From NCBI GenBank assembly GCA_025354795.1, contig JANXMF010000243.1, forward strand, positions 1-39,262: a stretch of 39,262 nt of DNA, written 5' to 3'. The notes beneath the pieces were generated by a model. It searched no databases and had not been told where the DNA came from. It saw nothing but the letters and a program-made list of their open reading frames with translations. The position numbers were made by a program, and so were the translations under genes. Below are positions 25,804 to 33,892 of this stretch, one piece after another. The stretch comes from Pseudobdellovibrionaceae bacterium (GTDB lineage: Bacteria > Bdellovibrionota > Bdellovibrionia > Bdellovibrionales > UBA1609). Positions within the stretch are counted from its first letter, which is position 1. Each line of letters starts with the position of its first letter.

Positions 25804-27903
25804 ATGACTCCCACCACTCCCCTATTTTTGAATCGTGAAATCGGCTGGCTCAAATTCAACCAGCGCGTGCTGTTTCAAGCCAAAGACGAGCGCAATCCAT
25901 TGCTGGAGAGGCTGAGGTTTTTGAATATTTTCCATTCCAATCTAGATGAATTTTTTATGAAACGGGTGGGCGGTTTGCAGCGCCAATTTTACGCGCGCGT
26001 GAGTCCGCTATCGCCGGACGGGCTTACGGCCGAAGAGCAGCTCAAGAATTTGCGCCCACAAGTGCTTGCTCTGAACGAAGAGATCAAGAGCCTTTTTTTC
26101 GAGCAGCTTCAGCCGCAGCTTCAACAGCAGCAGATTTTTATGATTGGGTGGGCCGACTTGAACGAAAAGGAGCGCGAGTGGGCGGCGCATTTTTTTCGTG
26201 AACGGGTTTTCAGCGTGCTCACGCCGATGGCCGTTGATCCGGGACATCCATTTCCCCTGATTTCCAATCTTTCGACGTCGCTGGCGGTTTCTCTGCAAGT
26301 GCCCAATGAAGAGGACATGCTGTTTGCGCGCATCAAAGTCCCCGATCTGTTTCCGTCATGGATTCGCATTCCCGATACACCGCCGGGAGTGGAGCGTTTT
26401 ATCAGCGTGCTCGATATCGTTCGGCATTTTATGGATCAGCTTTTTCCGCGCATGCAGATTCAAAACGTCATGGCCTTTCGCGTGACCCGCAATGCCGACA
26501 TCGAGAGCGACACCGAGGGCGTTGAAGATCTGCTCGAACTGATCGAAGAAGAAGTTAAGCAACGCAAGTTTGCCGAGGTCGTGCGCCTCGAACATGGACC
26601 CAATCCCGACCTGTGGCTGCTCGACTTTCTGCTCGACGAACTCGATCTCACGCCCGACGATGTTTACGAATACCCTATGGCGCTGGAATATAAAAATCTT
26701 GCGCCCATCATGAATCTCAATTTGCCCCAGCTCAAGTTTCGGCCGTGGAATCCAGTGACTCTGACCCAACTCGCCGATGAGAGCGCCAATATTTTCACTG
26801 TCATTCGCAGTAACGATATTTTGGTGCAGCTACCCTACGAGAGTTTCACCACCAGTGTCGAGCGCTTTATTGTGACCGCGGCGAGTGATCCAACAGTGGT
26901 GGCGATCAAGATGACTCTCTACCGCACCAACGAAGAGAGCCCGATCGTGCATGCCTTGATTCGCGCGGCGGAAATGGGCAAGCAGGTGGTGTGCCTGGTT
27001 GAGCTCAAGGCCCGCTTTGATGAAGAACGCAACATTCATTGGGCGCAGGCGATGGAAAGAGTCGGCGTGCACGTGGTTTACGGAATTGTCGGGCTCAAAA
27101 CTCACGCCAAACTGGCGCTAGTGGTGCGCCGGGAGCGCGATGAGTTCCGCAGTTACGTCCACACCGGCACCGGCAACTACCATTCGCAAACCGCCAAAAT
27201 GTACACTGATTTGGGGCTATTCACCTGTCGTCCCGACCTTACCCGCGAAGTGGTCGAGATTTTTCACTATCTCACCGGTCGCTCGCTCAAAGCCGACTAC
27301 ACCACTTTGCTGGTCGCACCCATCAATATGAAAAACCGATTTATCGAAATGATCAAACAAGAAGCGGATAATGCGCGCGCCGGTCTGCCCAGCGGGGTTG
27401 TGGTCAAATGCAACAATCTGGAAGAAAAGACCATCATCGAAGCCTTGTATGAAGCCAGCCAAGCGGGAGTCCCCGTGCGACTGATTGTGCGCGGCTTTTG
27501 CTGTCTGCGGCCGGGTGTTCCGGGTTTAAGTGAAAACATTCGCGTGACCTCGATCGTTGGTCCCTTCCTCGAGCATTCGCGCATTTTTTATTTTAGAAGC
27601 GGCAAGCCCACGGAAATCGAAGGCCGCTTTTTCATAGGTTCCGCCGATTGGATGGCACGCAATCTCTTGGGCCGGGTCGAAGTCGTCGCGCCGGTCGAAG
27701 ACAAATTCGCTAAAGAAAAAATCTGGGAGGCACTGCAGATCATGCTCGCCGATCAACGCCTAACTTGGGACATGGACGGAGACGGCAACTATCAACTGCG
27801 CCAACCTTCGCAACCTGGGGAAGAAATGGGTGCGCATGATTTGCTTAGCGAGAAGGCCCGGCTAAAATCACTTTTATTCAAAATGGACGAACTTAAGATT
27901 TGA
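25804..27903 (+). CDS. ppk1: Polyphosphate kinase 1
   Basis: A 699-aa enzyme that polymerises the gamma-phosphate of ATP into inorganic polyphosphate, usually at the inner membrane face. Full length for the family. The phospho-accepting histidine is H453 in YVHTGTGNYH, and the second active-site histidine is H591 in FLEHSRIFYF. The N-terminal FLNREIGWLKFNQRVL, the FHSNLDEFFMKRVGGL block and VELKARFDEERNI are also diagnostic. It ends in an overlap with ppx (stop TGA within TTGA), making a polyphosphate synthesis/degradation pair. AGGGG lies three bases before the ATG. Confidence 0.97.
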   Translation: MTPTTPLFLNREIGWLKFNQRVLFQAKDERNPLLERLRFLNIFHSNLDEFFMKRVGGLQRQFYARVSPLSPDGLTAEEQLKNLRPQVLALNEEIKSLFFEQLQPQLQQQQIFMIGWADLNEKEREWAAHFFRERVFSVLTPMAVDPGHPFPLISNLSTSLAVSLQVPNEEDMLFARIKVPDLFPSWIRIPDTPPGVERFISVLDIVRHFMDQLFPRMQIQNVMAFRVTRNADIESDTEGVEDLLELIEEEVKQRKFAEVVRLEHGPNPDLWLLDFLLDELDLTPDDVYEYPMALEYKNLAPIMNLNLPQLKFRPWNPVTLTQLADESANIFTVIRSNDILVQLPYESFTTSVERFIVTAASDPTVVAIKMTLYRTNEESPIVHALIRAAEMGKQVVCLVELKARFDEERNIHWAQAMERVGVHVVYGIVGLKTHAKLALVVRRERDEFRSYVHTGTGNYHSQTAKMYTDLGLFTCRPDLTREVVEIFHYLTGRSLKADYTTLLVAPINMKNRFIEMIKQEADNARAGLPSGVVVKCNNLEEKTIIEALYEASQAGVPVRLIVRGFCCLRPGVPGLSENIRVTSIVGPFLEHSRIFYFRSGKPTEIEGRFFIGSADWMARNLLGRVEVVAPVEDKFAKEKIWEALQIMLADQRLTWDMDGDGNYQLRQPSQPGEEMGAHDLLSEKARLKSLLFKMDELKI

Positions 27904-28910
27904 CTACCAAGAAACGCCGACGCGAGAATCTGGTTATGGTCAATGAAAGTCCGCACCGGCTCGCCTCGATTGATATCGGTTCCAATGCCATTCGGTTGTT
28001 CGTTGGACAAAAATCCAAGTCGGGACGCATCCGCGTGCTCGAAGACCAGCGCGCCAGTGTCCGCCTAGGCAAAGACGCTTTTTCGGCGGGCTATATTCGT
28101 CCCGTCACCCAAGCTGAACTGGAACGCGCGCTTAAACATTTTCGTCTGGTCTGCGAGCGCCTGCACGTCCACCAAATCCGCGCGGTTGGCACTTCCGCGT
28201 TGCGTGACTCGAGCAATCGCAAGCGCGTGATCCACAATATTAAGGTCCGCACCGGCATCAACGTGAGTGTCATCGACGGCCAGCGCGAGGCCACACTGCT
28301 GCACAAAGCCGTCAGTCACGCGCTCGATCTCCGCGGTAAAACCGCAGTCATCACCGACATGGGCGGCGGCAGCCTTGAAGTCGTGCTCAGCCGCAAGGGC
28401 CGCTTGGTTTCCAAACATTCGCTGCCCCTCGGCACCGTCCGCCTGCTGAGTAAAGTGAAGCGCAGTCCTCCTTATGAAGAAATCGCCCATTGGGTGCGCA
28501 CGCCGCTTTATCGTTTGCGCACCAGTTTGCTCGGCGCCAAGCAAAAGCCGGTGGACCTAATGATCGGCACCGGCGGGAATTTACGCGCCCTCGGCAAATT
28601 ATGTTTTCGTTTGGGCCTCAGCCGCTCGCGCAATCGCTTTCAGCGCGCCCACCTCGAACTGTTGGTGCTGCGCCTATTTGAAATGTCCATGACCCAACGG
28701 ATGAAGCGCTTTCAACTGCGTCATGATCGCGCCGACGTAATTCTTCCCGCGGCAGTGGTGACTCTCGAAATGATGCGGATTTTTGAAGTGGGCGAAATCC
28801 TCGTCCCCAATGTCGGTTTAAAAAACGGACTTTTTTGGGAAGCCATGGACGGGATTAGATTTGCGAAGAGTCGCGCATTGCCGCGCTCAACTCGCCGGCA
28901 TCGGGCATAA
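27900..28910 (+). CDS. ppx: Ppx/GppA exopolyphosphatase family protein, short form
   Basis: A 336-aa member of the ASKHA-fold Ppx/GppA family, which releases phosphate from polyphosphate or removes the 5' phosphate from pppGpp. Motifs seen: ASIDIGSNAIRLFVG, GTSALRDSSN, VITDMGGGSLEVVL and LPLGTVRL. It lacks the C-terminal HD-like domain of the 500-aa E. coli enzymes, so it is the short type. The TTG at 27900 overlaps the ppk1 stop (TTGA). The ATG at 27936 is an alternative that removes 12 basic residues; neither has a good ribosome site. Its last 56 nt overlap the end of the gene on the opposite strand. Pairing with ppk1 favours exopolyphosphatase over GppA. Confidence 0.9.
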   Translation: MTTKKRRRENLVMVNESPHRLASIDIGSNAIRLFVGQKSKSGRIRVLEDQRASVRLGKDAFSAGYIRPVTQAELERALKHFRLVCERLHVHQIRAVGTSALRDSSNRKRVIHNIKVRTGINVSVIDGQREATLLHKAVSHALDLRGKTAVITDMGGGSLEVVLSRKGRLVSKHSLPLGTVRLLSKVKRSPPYEEIAHWVRTPLYRLRTSLLGAKQKPVDLMIGTGGNLRALGKLCFRLGLSRSRNRFQRAHLELLVLRLFEMSMTQRMKRFQLRHDRADVILPAAVVTLEMMRIFEVGEILVPNVGLKNGLFWEAMDGIRFAKSRALPRSTRRHRA

Positions 28911-29259
28911 CACCCGGATAGAGTAGCTGCCCCTCCACCAAATCCGAATGCAAACGCCGCAGTTCTTTGGCGAGAGCGCCCGCATCTCCGCACGCTACCA
29001 ATTTCACGGTTTGCAGACCGAGAGTCCGCATCATGCGCACACCATCTTCCACCAAGCTTGCCGTATCCAGGTTAGCATCGAACCAATCCAAAATAATCAT
29101 ACGTCCGCGACTAGGTTTCGCGGTGCCCAGTGCAGCAATGAGCGGATTCCAAACCGTTTGCGCGGCCTTCGAATCCTGCAGCATCACCCAATCGTAGGCA
29201 AACGCCACCGGCACGATTTGATAAGCGATGGAACGATTTCCGTGGTGGTAAATGGACAT
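28855..29259 (-). CDS. Short, degenerate alpha/beta-hydrolase-like protein
   Basis: A 134-aa protein. Its layout matches the N-terminal half of an alpha/beta hydrolase: IAYQIVPVAF and WVMLQDS for the first strands, TVWNPLIAALG for the first helix, RMIILDWFDANL for the next strand, and TVKLVACGDAGALAKEL where the nucleophile elbow should be. The elbow reads C-G-D-A-G, so the usual Ser is replaced by Asp, and the oxyanion His-Gly is replaced by Gln-Asp. There is no C-terminal half for the acid and His. It may be a non-catalytic remnant or a small repurposed domain. It overlaps the end of ppx by 56 nt and is divergent from ETF-QO. Confidence in the gene is moderate, in the fold lower. Confidence 0.6.
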   Translation of the reverse strand: MSIYHHGNRSIAYQIVPVAFAYDWVMLQDSKAAQTVWNPLIAALGTAKPSRGRMIILDWFDANLDTASLVEDGVRMMRTLGLQTVKLVACGDAGALAKELRRLHSDLVEGQLLYPGVMPDAGELSAAMRDSSQI

Positions 29260-29301
29260 GCCCTTTACTCTCGCTCAGCGGCGCCGATTGGTCAATCTTG
29301 C

Positions 29302-29330
29302 TTGTCATTTCGCGGACCTTCGCCTAACCT
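29302..29330 (+). promoter_or_regulatory. Promoter for the ETF-QO gene
   Basis: TTGTCA (29302-29307, 5 of 6), 17-base spacer, TAACCT (29325-29330, 4 of 6). The predicted start of transcription is about 29337, ahead of AAAGGAG (29348-29354) and the ATG at 29364. Confidence 0.5.
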
Positions 29331-29363
29331 TGGCTCTTTAATAATTAAAGGAGCTTTAAGTTT

Positions 29364-31013
29364 ATGGCTTCACTCATCCCCGCCCAGTTTCAGCCCGACC
29401 TGCCACAGGACAAAATGATCATCGCCCACCAGCCCACCGGCGACGACGTCGTGCCTTTTGACGTGGTGTTCGTAGGCGCCGGACCTGCGGGCCTTAGCGG
29501 CGCGATCGAACTCGCGCGGTTGGTGGCAGCCGACCGGGTCGCCGGTGGTCAGCTGAGCGTGGAGATCGGCGTGCTCGAAAAAGCCAGTTCGCTGGGCGGT
29601 CATTCGCTTTCGGGCGCGGTGGTGAATCCCATCGGCTTTCGCACGCTTTTCCCGAATCTTAAAGACTCCGATTTTCCGTTTCGCCGTCCCGTCACCGAAG
29701 AAAAAGTCATGCTTTTACACAAAGGCGGAGCTTTGCGAATTCCGACACCGCCGACAATGCAAAACCATGGCAACTACATTGCGTCCCTATGCGAGTGCGT
29801 GCGCTGGCTAGGCTCTAAAGCCGAGGCCCTGGGGGTAAACATTATGACTGGGTTTCCGGTCGACGCTCTGCTTGTCAACGGTGCACGCACAGTGGGCGTG
29901 CGCACCACACCGGCAGGTTTGAAACGCGATTCCCAGCCCGGCGCGAGCTTTATGCCCGCGACCGATGTCAGCGCCCAGGTCGTGGTGTTGTCTGACGGCA
30001 CCCGCAGCCCGCTCGCGCAGTCTTATATGCGCTGGCAAAACATTTCGTCGAAGTACAATCAGGTTTACGCTTTGGGCGTCAAGGAAATCTGGAAGGTCAG
30101 CAAAGCCCCGAGTTATATTTTGCACACGCTCGGCTGGCCGTTTCCCAGAGATACTTTTGGCGGGAGTTTTATGTATCCGCTGAGCGATGACCACGTCGCT
30201 CTTGGCTTAGTCGGTGGGCTTGATTACCGCAACCCAAAACTCGACATTCACTTGCAGCTCCAGCACCTAAAGACCCATCCGCTGTTCAAAGAAATTCTAG
30301 CGGGCGGCCAATGTGTCGAATGGGGCGCCAAAACTATTCCTGAGGGCGGCTTTCATGCGATCCCCTCCGCTTTGAGTGGTGACGGACTGCTTATGCTCGG
30401 CGATGCAATCGGTTTAGTGAACGTGCCGGCACTCAAAGGCATTCACTACGCGATGATGTCCGGAATTTTTGCCGCGCGCGCGATTTTCAAGGCTTTGAAG
30501 GCCGGCGAAGTTACTAAACAATCACTGTCTACTTACGATGTGGCGTTGCGCGAAAGCTTCGTGTGGAACGATCTGAGCAAGGTGCGCAATATGCGCCATG
30601 CTTTCAAAGAAGGCTTTTACGTCGGCGGCGTGAAATCGGTTTTGATGACGTTAACGGGCGGATGCTTTCCAGGCGACGCCAATCATGGCGAAGAAGACGC
30701 GCGCGAACCGAAGACTCCGGGCCCTGCGGATTTCCCCACCGAAAAAGTCGGTTTAAGCAAAGTCGACGCGGTTTATCTATCGGGCAATAAGACTCGCGAT
30801 GATATTCCGCAACACTTGACCGTTGGCAAAGATGTGTCGGCGGAGGTCGCGGAATACTACTCGCATCTTTGCCCGGCAGGAGTTTACGAAGTCAGCGGTG
30901 GCAAACTGATTGTCAACGCCCCCAACTGTGTGGACTGCAAAGCCACCGACGTGGTCGGTCCGCGCTGGGCTCCGCGCGAGGGCGGTAGCGGTCCGAATTA
31001 CAAGGAAATGTAA
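29364..31013 (+). CDS. Electron-transfer flavoprotein:ubiquinone oxidoreductase
   Basis: A 549-aa inner-membrane-associated flavoprotein passing electrons from ETF (fed by acyl-CoA and amino-acid dehydrogenases) to the quinone pool. The FAD-binding VVFVGAGPAGLSGAIELARL and GHSLSGAVVNP blocks near the N-terminus are typical, as is the C-terminal GGSGPNY. The 4Fe-4S ligands are C503 (CPAGVYE), C522 and C525 (NCVDC). The fourth expected cysteine is Thr528 (CKAT in place of CKTC), so the cluster has three cysteines at most. AAAGGAG precedes the ATG. The HIT gene follows by nine bases. No etfAB genes are visible in this window. Confidence 0.95.
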   Translation: MASLIPAQFQPDLPQDKMIIAHQPTGDDVVPFDVVFVGAGPAGLSGAIELARLVAADRVAGGQLSVEIGVLEKASSLGGHSLSGAVVNPIGFRTLFPNLKDSDFPFRRPVTEEKVMLLHKGGALRIPTPPTMQNHGNYIASLCECVRWLGSKAEALGVNIMTGFPVDALLVNGARTVGVRTTPAGLKRDSQPGASFMPATDVSAQVVVLSDGTRSPLAQSYMRWQNISSKYNQVYALGVKEIWKVSKAPSYILHTLGWPFPRDTFGGSFMYPLSDDHVALGLVGGLDYRNPKLDIHLQLQHLKTHPLFKEILAGGQCVEWGAKTIPEGGFHAIPSALSGDGLLMLGDAIGLVNVPALKGIHYAMMSGIFAARAIFKALKAGEVTKQSLSTYDVALRESFVWNDLSKVRNMRHAFKEGFYVGGVKSVLMTLTGGCFPGDANHGEEDAREPKTPGPADFPTEKVGLSKVDAVYLSGNKTRDDIPQHLTVGKDVSAEVAEYYSHLCPAGVYEVSGGKLIVNAPNCVDCKATDVVGPRWAPREGGSGPNYKEM

Positions 31014-31022
31014 GGAGGAGCT

Positions 31023-31364
31023 ATGGCTTCGGTTTTCACTAAGATTTTGCGTGGTGAAATTCATGGTGAGATTCTCTATCAAGACGACCTGTGCGCCGCG
31101 ATTCGCGATATCCAGCCTCAGGCTCCCGTACATGTTTTGATTTTTCCGAAAAAAGAGATCCGGTCGGTGGCGCAGGCTTCCGCTGGTGATCAGGAGATTT
31201 TGGGTCGGCTTTTGCTGGTGGCGGCGCAAGTCGCGCGCGATCTAGGCATTAGTGAGCGCGGCTACCGTTTGGTGGTGAACACCGGTTCGGATGGCGGGCA
31301 GACGGTGAGTCACTTGCACGTGCATTTGCTGGCGGGGCGGGCGATGGGATTGCCGCTGGCTTAG
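31023..31364 (+). CDS. HIT-family (HinT-like) nucleotide-binding hydrolase
   Basis: A 113-aa protein of the HIT superfamily, HinT branch, which hydrolyses nucleoside 5'-phosphoramidates such as AMP-lysine. The defining HxHxH motif HLHVHLL is at H97, H99, H101, and the N-terminal SVFTKILRGEI is the standard HinT opening. Full length for the family. AAGGAGG lies just before the ATG. It starts nine bases after the ETF-QO stop and is likely co-transcribed with it. No cellular link to ETF-QO is known to me. Confidence 0.95.
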   Translation: MASVFTKILRGEIHGEILYQDDLCAAIRDIQPQAPVHVLIFPKKEIRSVAQASAGDQEILGRLLLVAAQVARDLGISERGYRLVVNTGSDGGQTVSHLHVHLLAGRAMGLPLA

Positions 31365-31430
31365 GGGTCCTTATTCAAATGCACTCGACACATGTTTATA
31401 CATTGCATATACTAGGATCTTTTGACTTAA

Positions 31431-31741
31431 GCAGACTTTACTTCCCAAGCGGGTCATGAGCAAAGAGGTTTAAGACCTGCTCTGGTTCTTTCCCCACAAC
31501 AGTATAATAAAAGAACTGGCTTAGCCGTATGTTGCCCAATCACTCCAAACGTAAAGGGCTACCCCTTTGAAGTGTCTATCGATGGAAAAAAATTAAGGGT
31601 GCCATCCTATCCGATCATCTGAAGAGCCTGGATTGGAGAGTTAGAAAAGCCAAATTTATCGAAGTGGCAGGTGCAGCCACGATAGCTGAATGCGTGGCCA
31701 AAGTCTCAGCAGTGATTGTCCGAAAAACGACCCAAAAATAA
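31431..31741 (+). pseudogene. mazF-type toxin remnant, frameshifted and missing its 5' end
   Basis: This 443-nt gap between the HIT and helicase genes contains a clear relic of a MazF/PemK endoribonuclease toxin that is broken into two frames. Frame one (31431-31622) reads ADFTSQAGHEQRG, RPALVLSPQQYN, RTGLAVCCPIT and KGYPFEVSIDGKK, which is the standard MazF order. The match continues one frame back from 31592 to a stop at 31739-31741: GAILSDHLKSLDWRVRKAKF then TIAECVAKV. The switch falls in a run of seven A's (31586-31592), consistent with loss of one A. Upstream there is an in-frame TAA at 31428-31430 where the first 15 or so residues should be, and no start codon. No mazE antitoxin is recognisable. 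The rest of the gap (31365-31430 and 31742-31769) shows nothing else. Confidence 0.82.
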
Positions 31742-31769
31742 AAAACTCCCTCACGCCGCGCGCATTTCA

Positions 31770-31798
31770 TTGGCGCCACAGGGAAAAAATCGTAACCT
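31770..31798 (+). promoter_or_regulatory. Possible promoter for the helicase gene
   Basis: TTGGCG (31770-31775), 17-base spacer, TAACCT (31793-31798), each 4 of 6. The -10 hexamer is the same as that of the ETF-QO promoter. The predicted transcription start (about 31805) is three bases before the TTG start of the helicase, which has no Shine-Dalgarno. Confidence 0.35.
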
Positions 31799-31807
31799 GA
31801 CCTCACT

Positions 31808-33832
31808 TTGAATTCCTACTGGACACAAAACCTCAATCCCGAGCAAAGCGAAGCGGTCCTGCACAGCCACGGCCCACTCCTTATATTGGCGGGCGCCGGC
31901 TCGGGCAAAACCACCGTGCTGGTTTCGCGCACCGGTCGGTTGCTAAGTGACCGGCTCACCAGCCCCGAGCGCGTGTGCGTACTCACCTTCACCAATAAAG
32001 CCGCCCAGGAACTCAAAACCCGCGTCGCCAAAAAGCTCGGCACTGAGGCCGCAGCGGCCGTGTGGGCCGGCACCTTCCATGGCTTTGGCCTACAATTTCT
32101 AAAAATGCATTGGAAAGAAGCCGAGCTGCCGCGCAAGTTCGGCGTGATCGATGCCAGTGACGCGCTCGCCGTGCTCAAAGATCTCTTGAAAAATCACAAA
32201 GCCTACGAAAAAGATGCCATGGCCGTTGAGCGCATCATGCAAAAGATCAGCCTGCTACGCGAGAATGGCGGCAAAGAATCAAAGCTCAATGAAACCCCCG
32301 AGAGCGCGATGGCCATTGTTCTCGCGCCAAAATATAGTCAGCGTTTAAGAAGTCTCGGAGTGGTGGACTTTGAAGACCTGTTGCAAAAACCGCTTAAACT
32401 AATGCGCGAAAACTCCGACCTGCGCGATAAGATACAAAAGCGCTTTGATTTTATGATGGTCGATGAATTCCAAGATACCAACAATACGCAAATGCAATTC
32501 GTCGACGAGCTCACCGCGGCTCATCGCAATATCGCCGTCGTCGGTGACGACGATCAGTCCATTTACGGCTGGCGTGGCGCCCAGATTCGTAATATTCTCG
32601 ATTTTCCCAAACGCTACACGAACACCAAAGTCATCCGCCTCGAGCGCAACTATCGCTCGTCGAACTCCATTCTCAATCTCGCCAACGCCATCATTGCCAC
32701 CAACAAAGACCGTCACAAAAAAATTCTGCGCTCGGCAAACGATGCGCAAGGTGACCTCCCCGATCTGTTCACTTATGAAAACGAAGATATGGAAGTCGAC
32801 CAAGTCGTCAACGAATTGCAGACTTGGCAAAAAAAAGGTTACCGGTGGAAAGACATGGCCATCCTGTACCGCTCGAACTCGCAAGGCGGAATGATGGAAG
32901 GCGGTCTGCGCCGCTCGCAAATTCCCTATAAGATCAGTGGCGGCACCGCCCTCTTCGACCGCAAAGAAGCCAAAGATGCAATGGCTTACCTGCGCTGCTG
33001 TCTCTATCCGAACGAAGTGGCGTTTCGTCGCACCATCAATCTCCCGCCGCGAGGGATCGGTGACAAAACTTTAGAAAGCATCGAAGCTCTTCAAAGCCCC
33101 GGCGCGAATGAGTTCCATCAAAAAGCCAAACGCTGGGCCGATGCCCATCTTGAAGACAAGGCCGCGCAAGCAGTGAACGCTTACCTTGCCTTCCTCGAAA
33201 ATCTGAAGAAGATTCTGGTCCACTCCCCGCGCGACGCCGAAGAGGTTCTCACCAGCGAACTCGAAAACCTCGGCTACCGCCTGCACATCGCGCAAAGTTA
33301 CCGCGACAAAAAGGCCGCCGACGGTCGCTGGATTTGTGTGTCGATCGTCGGCCGCATTCTCTCCGGGATGTTTACCCGCCACGGCCGCACGCTCAAAACC
33401 CTCGACATGTTCGTCAACACCATGGAGCTGCGCGATGCCCCCGACGACCACGAAGGCGAGGCTCCCAACGAAGTGCAAATGATGACGTTGCACGCGTGCA
33501 AGGGACTCGAGTTTCCGCTGGTGTTTCTAATCGGTCTTGAAGAAGACTTGCTCCCACACGCAAAGCTCGGTCAGGATGTGGATGAAGAGCGAAGGCTTTT
33601 TTATGTCGGGGTAACGCGCGCACAGAAGCACCTGATCCTCACGCGGGTGCGGGAGCGCAAACGTTTTGGGAAACTGCAACTTTCGGCGCCCTCGCGCTTT
33701 CTTCTCGAGCTTGACAAAAAACTGTACGCCGATCTGGGCCAAGGTCGTTCGATCAACGCGGAACAACGCGTGAACCTCATGGCAGATCTAATGAAGAAAC
33801 TAAATAAACAAATCTCAGAAAGAGAAGTCTAA
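31808..33832 (+). CDS. UvrD/Rep/PcrA-family superfamily 1A DNA helicase
   Basis: A 674-aa ATP-dependent 3'-5' DNA helicase for repair or replication restart. Motifs are in order: Q-motif LNPEQSEAV (9-17), Walker A GAGSGKT (29-35), Walker B DEFQDTN (219-225), motif III GDDDQSIYGWRGA, motif IV RLERNYRSS, motif V HACKGLEFPLVFL, and motif VI VGVTRAQKHL. The length (674 aa) is closest to Rep; the distal C-terminal region seen in UvrD/PcrA is short. The TTG at 31808 is the only start that keeps the Q-motif in an appropriate place; it has no Shine-Dalgarno and could be leaderless. Rep versus UvrD cannot be settled by eye, so no symbol is given. Confidence 0.93.
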   Translation: MNSYWTQNLNPEQSEAVLHSHGPLLILAGAGSGKTTVLVSRTGRLLSDRLTSPERVCVLTFTNKAAQELKTRVAKKLGTEAAAAVWAGTFHGFGLQFLKMHWKEAELPRKFGVIDASDALAVLKDLLKNHKAYEKDAMAVERIMQKISLLRENGGKESKLNETPESAMAIVLAPKYSQRLRSLGVVDFEDLLQKPLKLMRENSDLRDKIQKRFDFMMVDEFQDTNNTQMQFVDELTAAHRNIAVVGDDDQSIYGWRGAQIRNILDFPKRYTNTKVIRLERNYRSSNSILNLANAIIATNKDRHKKILRSANDAQGDLPDLFTYENEDMEVDQVVNELQTWQKKGYRWKDMAILYRSNSQGGMMEGGLRRSQIPYKISGGTALFDRKEAKDAMAYLRCCLYPNEVAFRRTINLPPRGIGDKTLESIEALQSPGANEFHQKAKRWADAHLEDKAAQAVNAYLAFLENLKKILVHSPRDAEEVLTSELENLGYRLHIAQSYRDKKAADGRWICVSIVGRILSGMFTRHGRTLKTLDMFVNTMELRDAPDDHEGEAPNEVQMMTLHACKGLEFPLVFLIGLEEDLLPHAKLGQDVDEERRLFYVGVTRAQKHLILTRVRERKRFGKLQLSAPSRFLLELDKKLYADLGQGRSINAEQRVNLMADLMKKLNKQISEREV

Positions 33833-33834
33833 AG

Positions 33835-33870
33835 CTTGCCCACGCCACCCTCCGGTGGCAAATTTGCAAG
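33835..33870 (+). terminator. Two-tier hairpin after the helicase gene
   Basis: Outer stem CTTGC (33835-33839) with GCAAG (33866-33870), inner stem GCCACC (33844-33849) with GGTGGC (33854-33859) and loop CTCC. It starts right after the helicase stop and ends eleven bases before the next ribosome site. No U-tract follows the outer stem. Confidence 0.35.
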
Positions 33871-33892
33871 TGAACCAATCAAGGAGGTTTTC

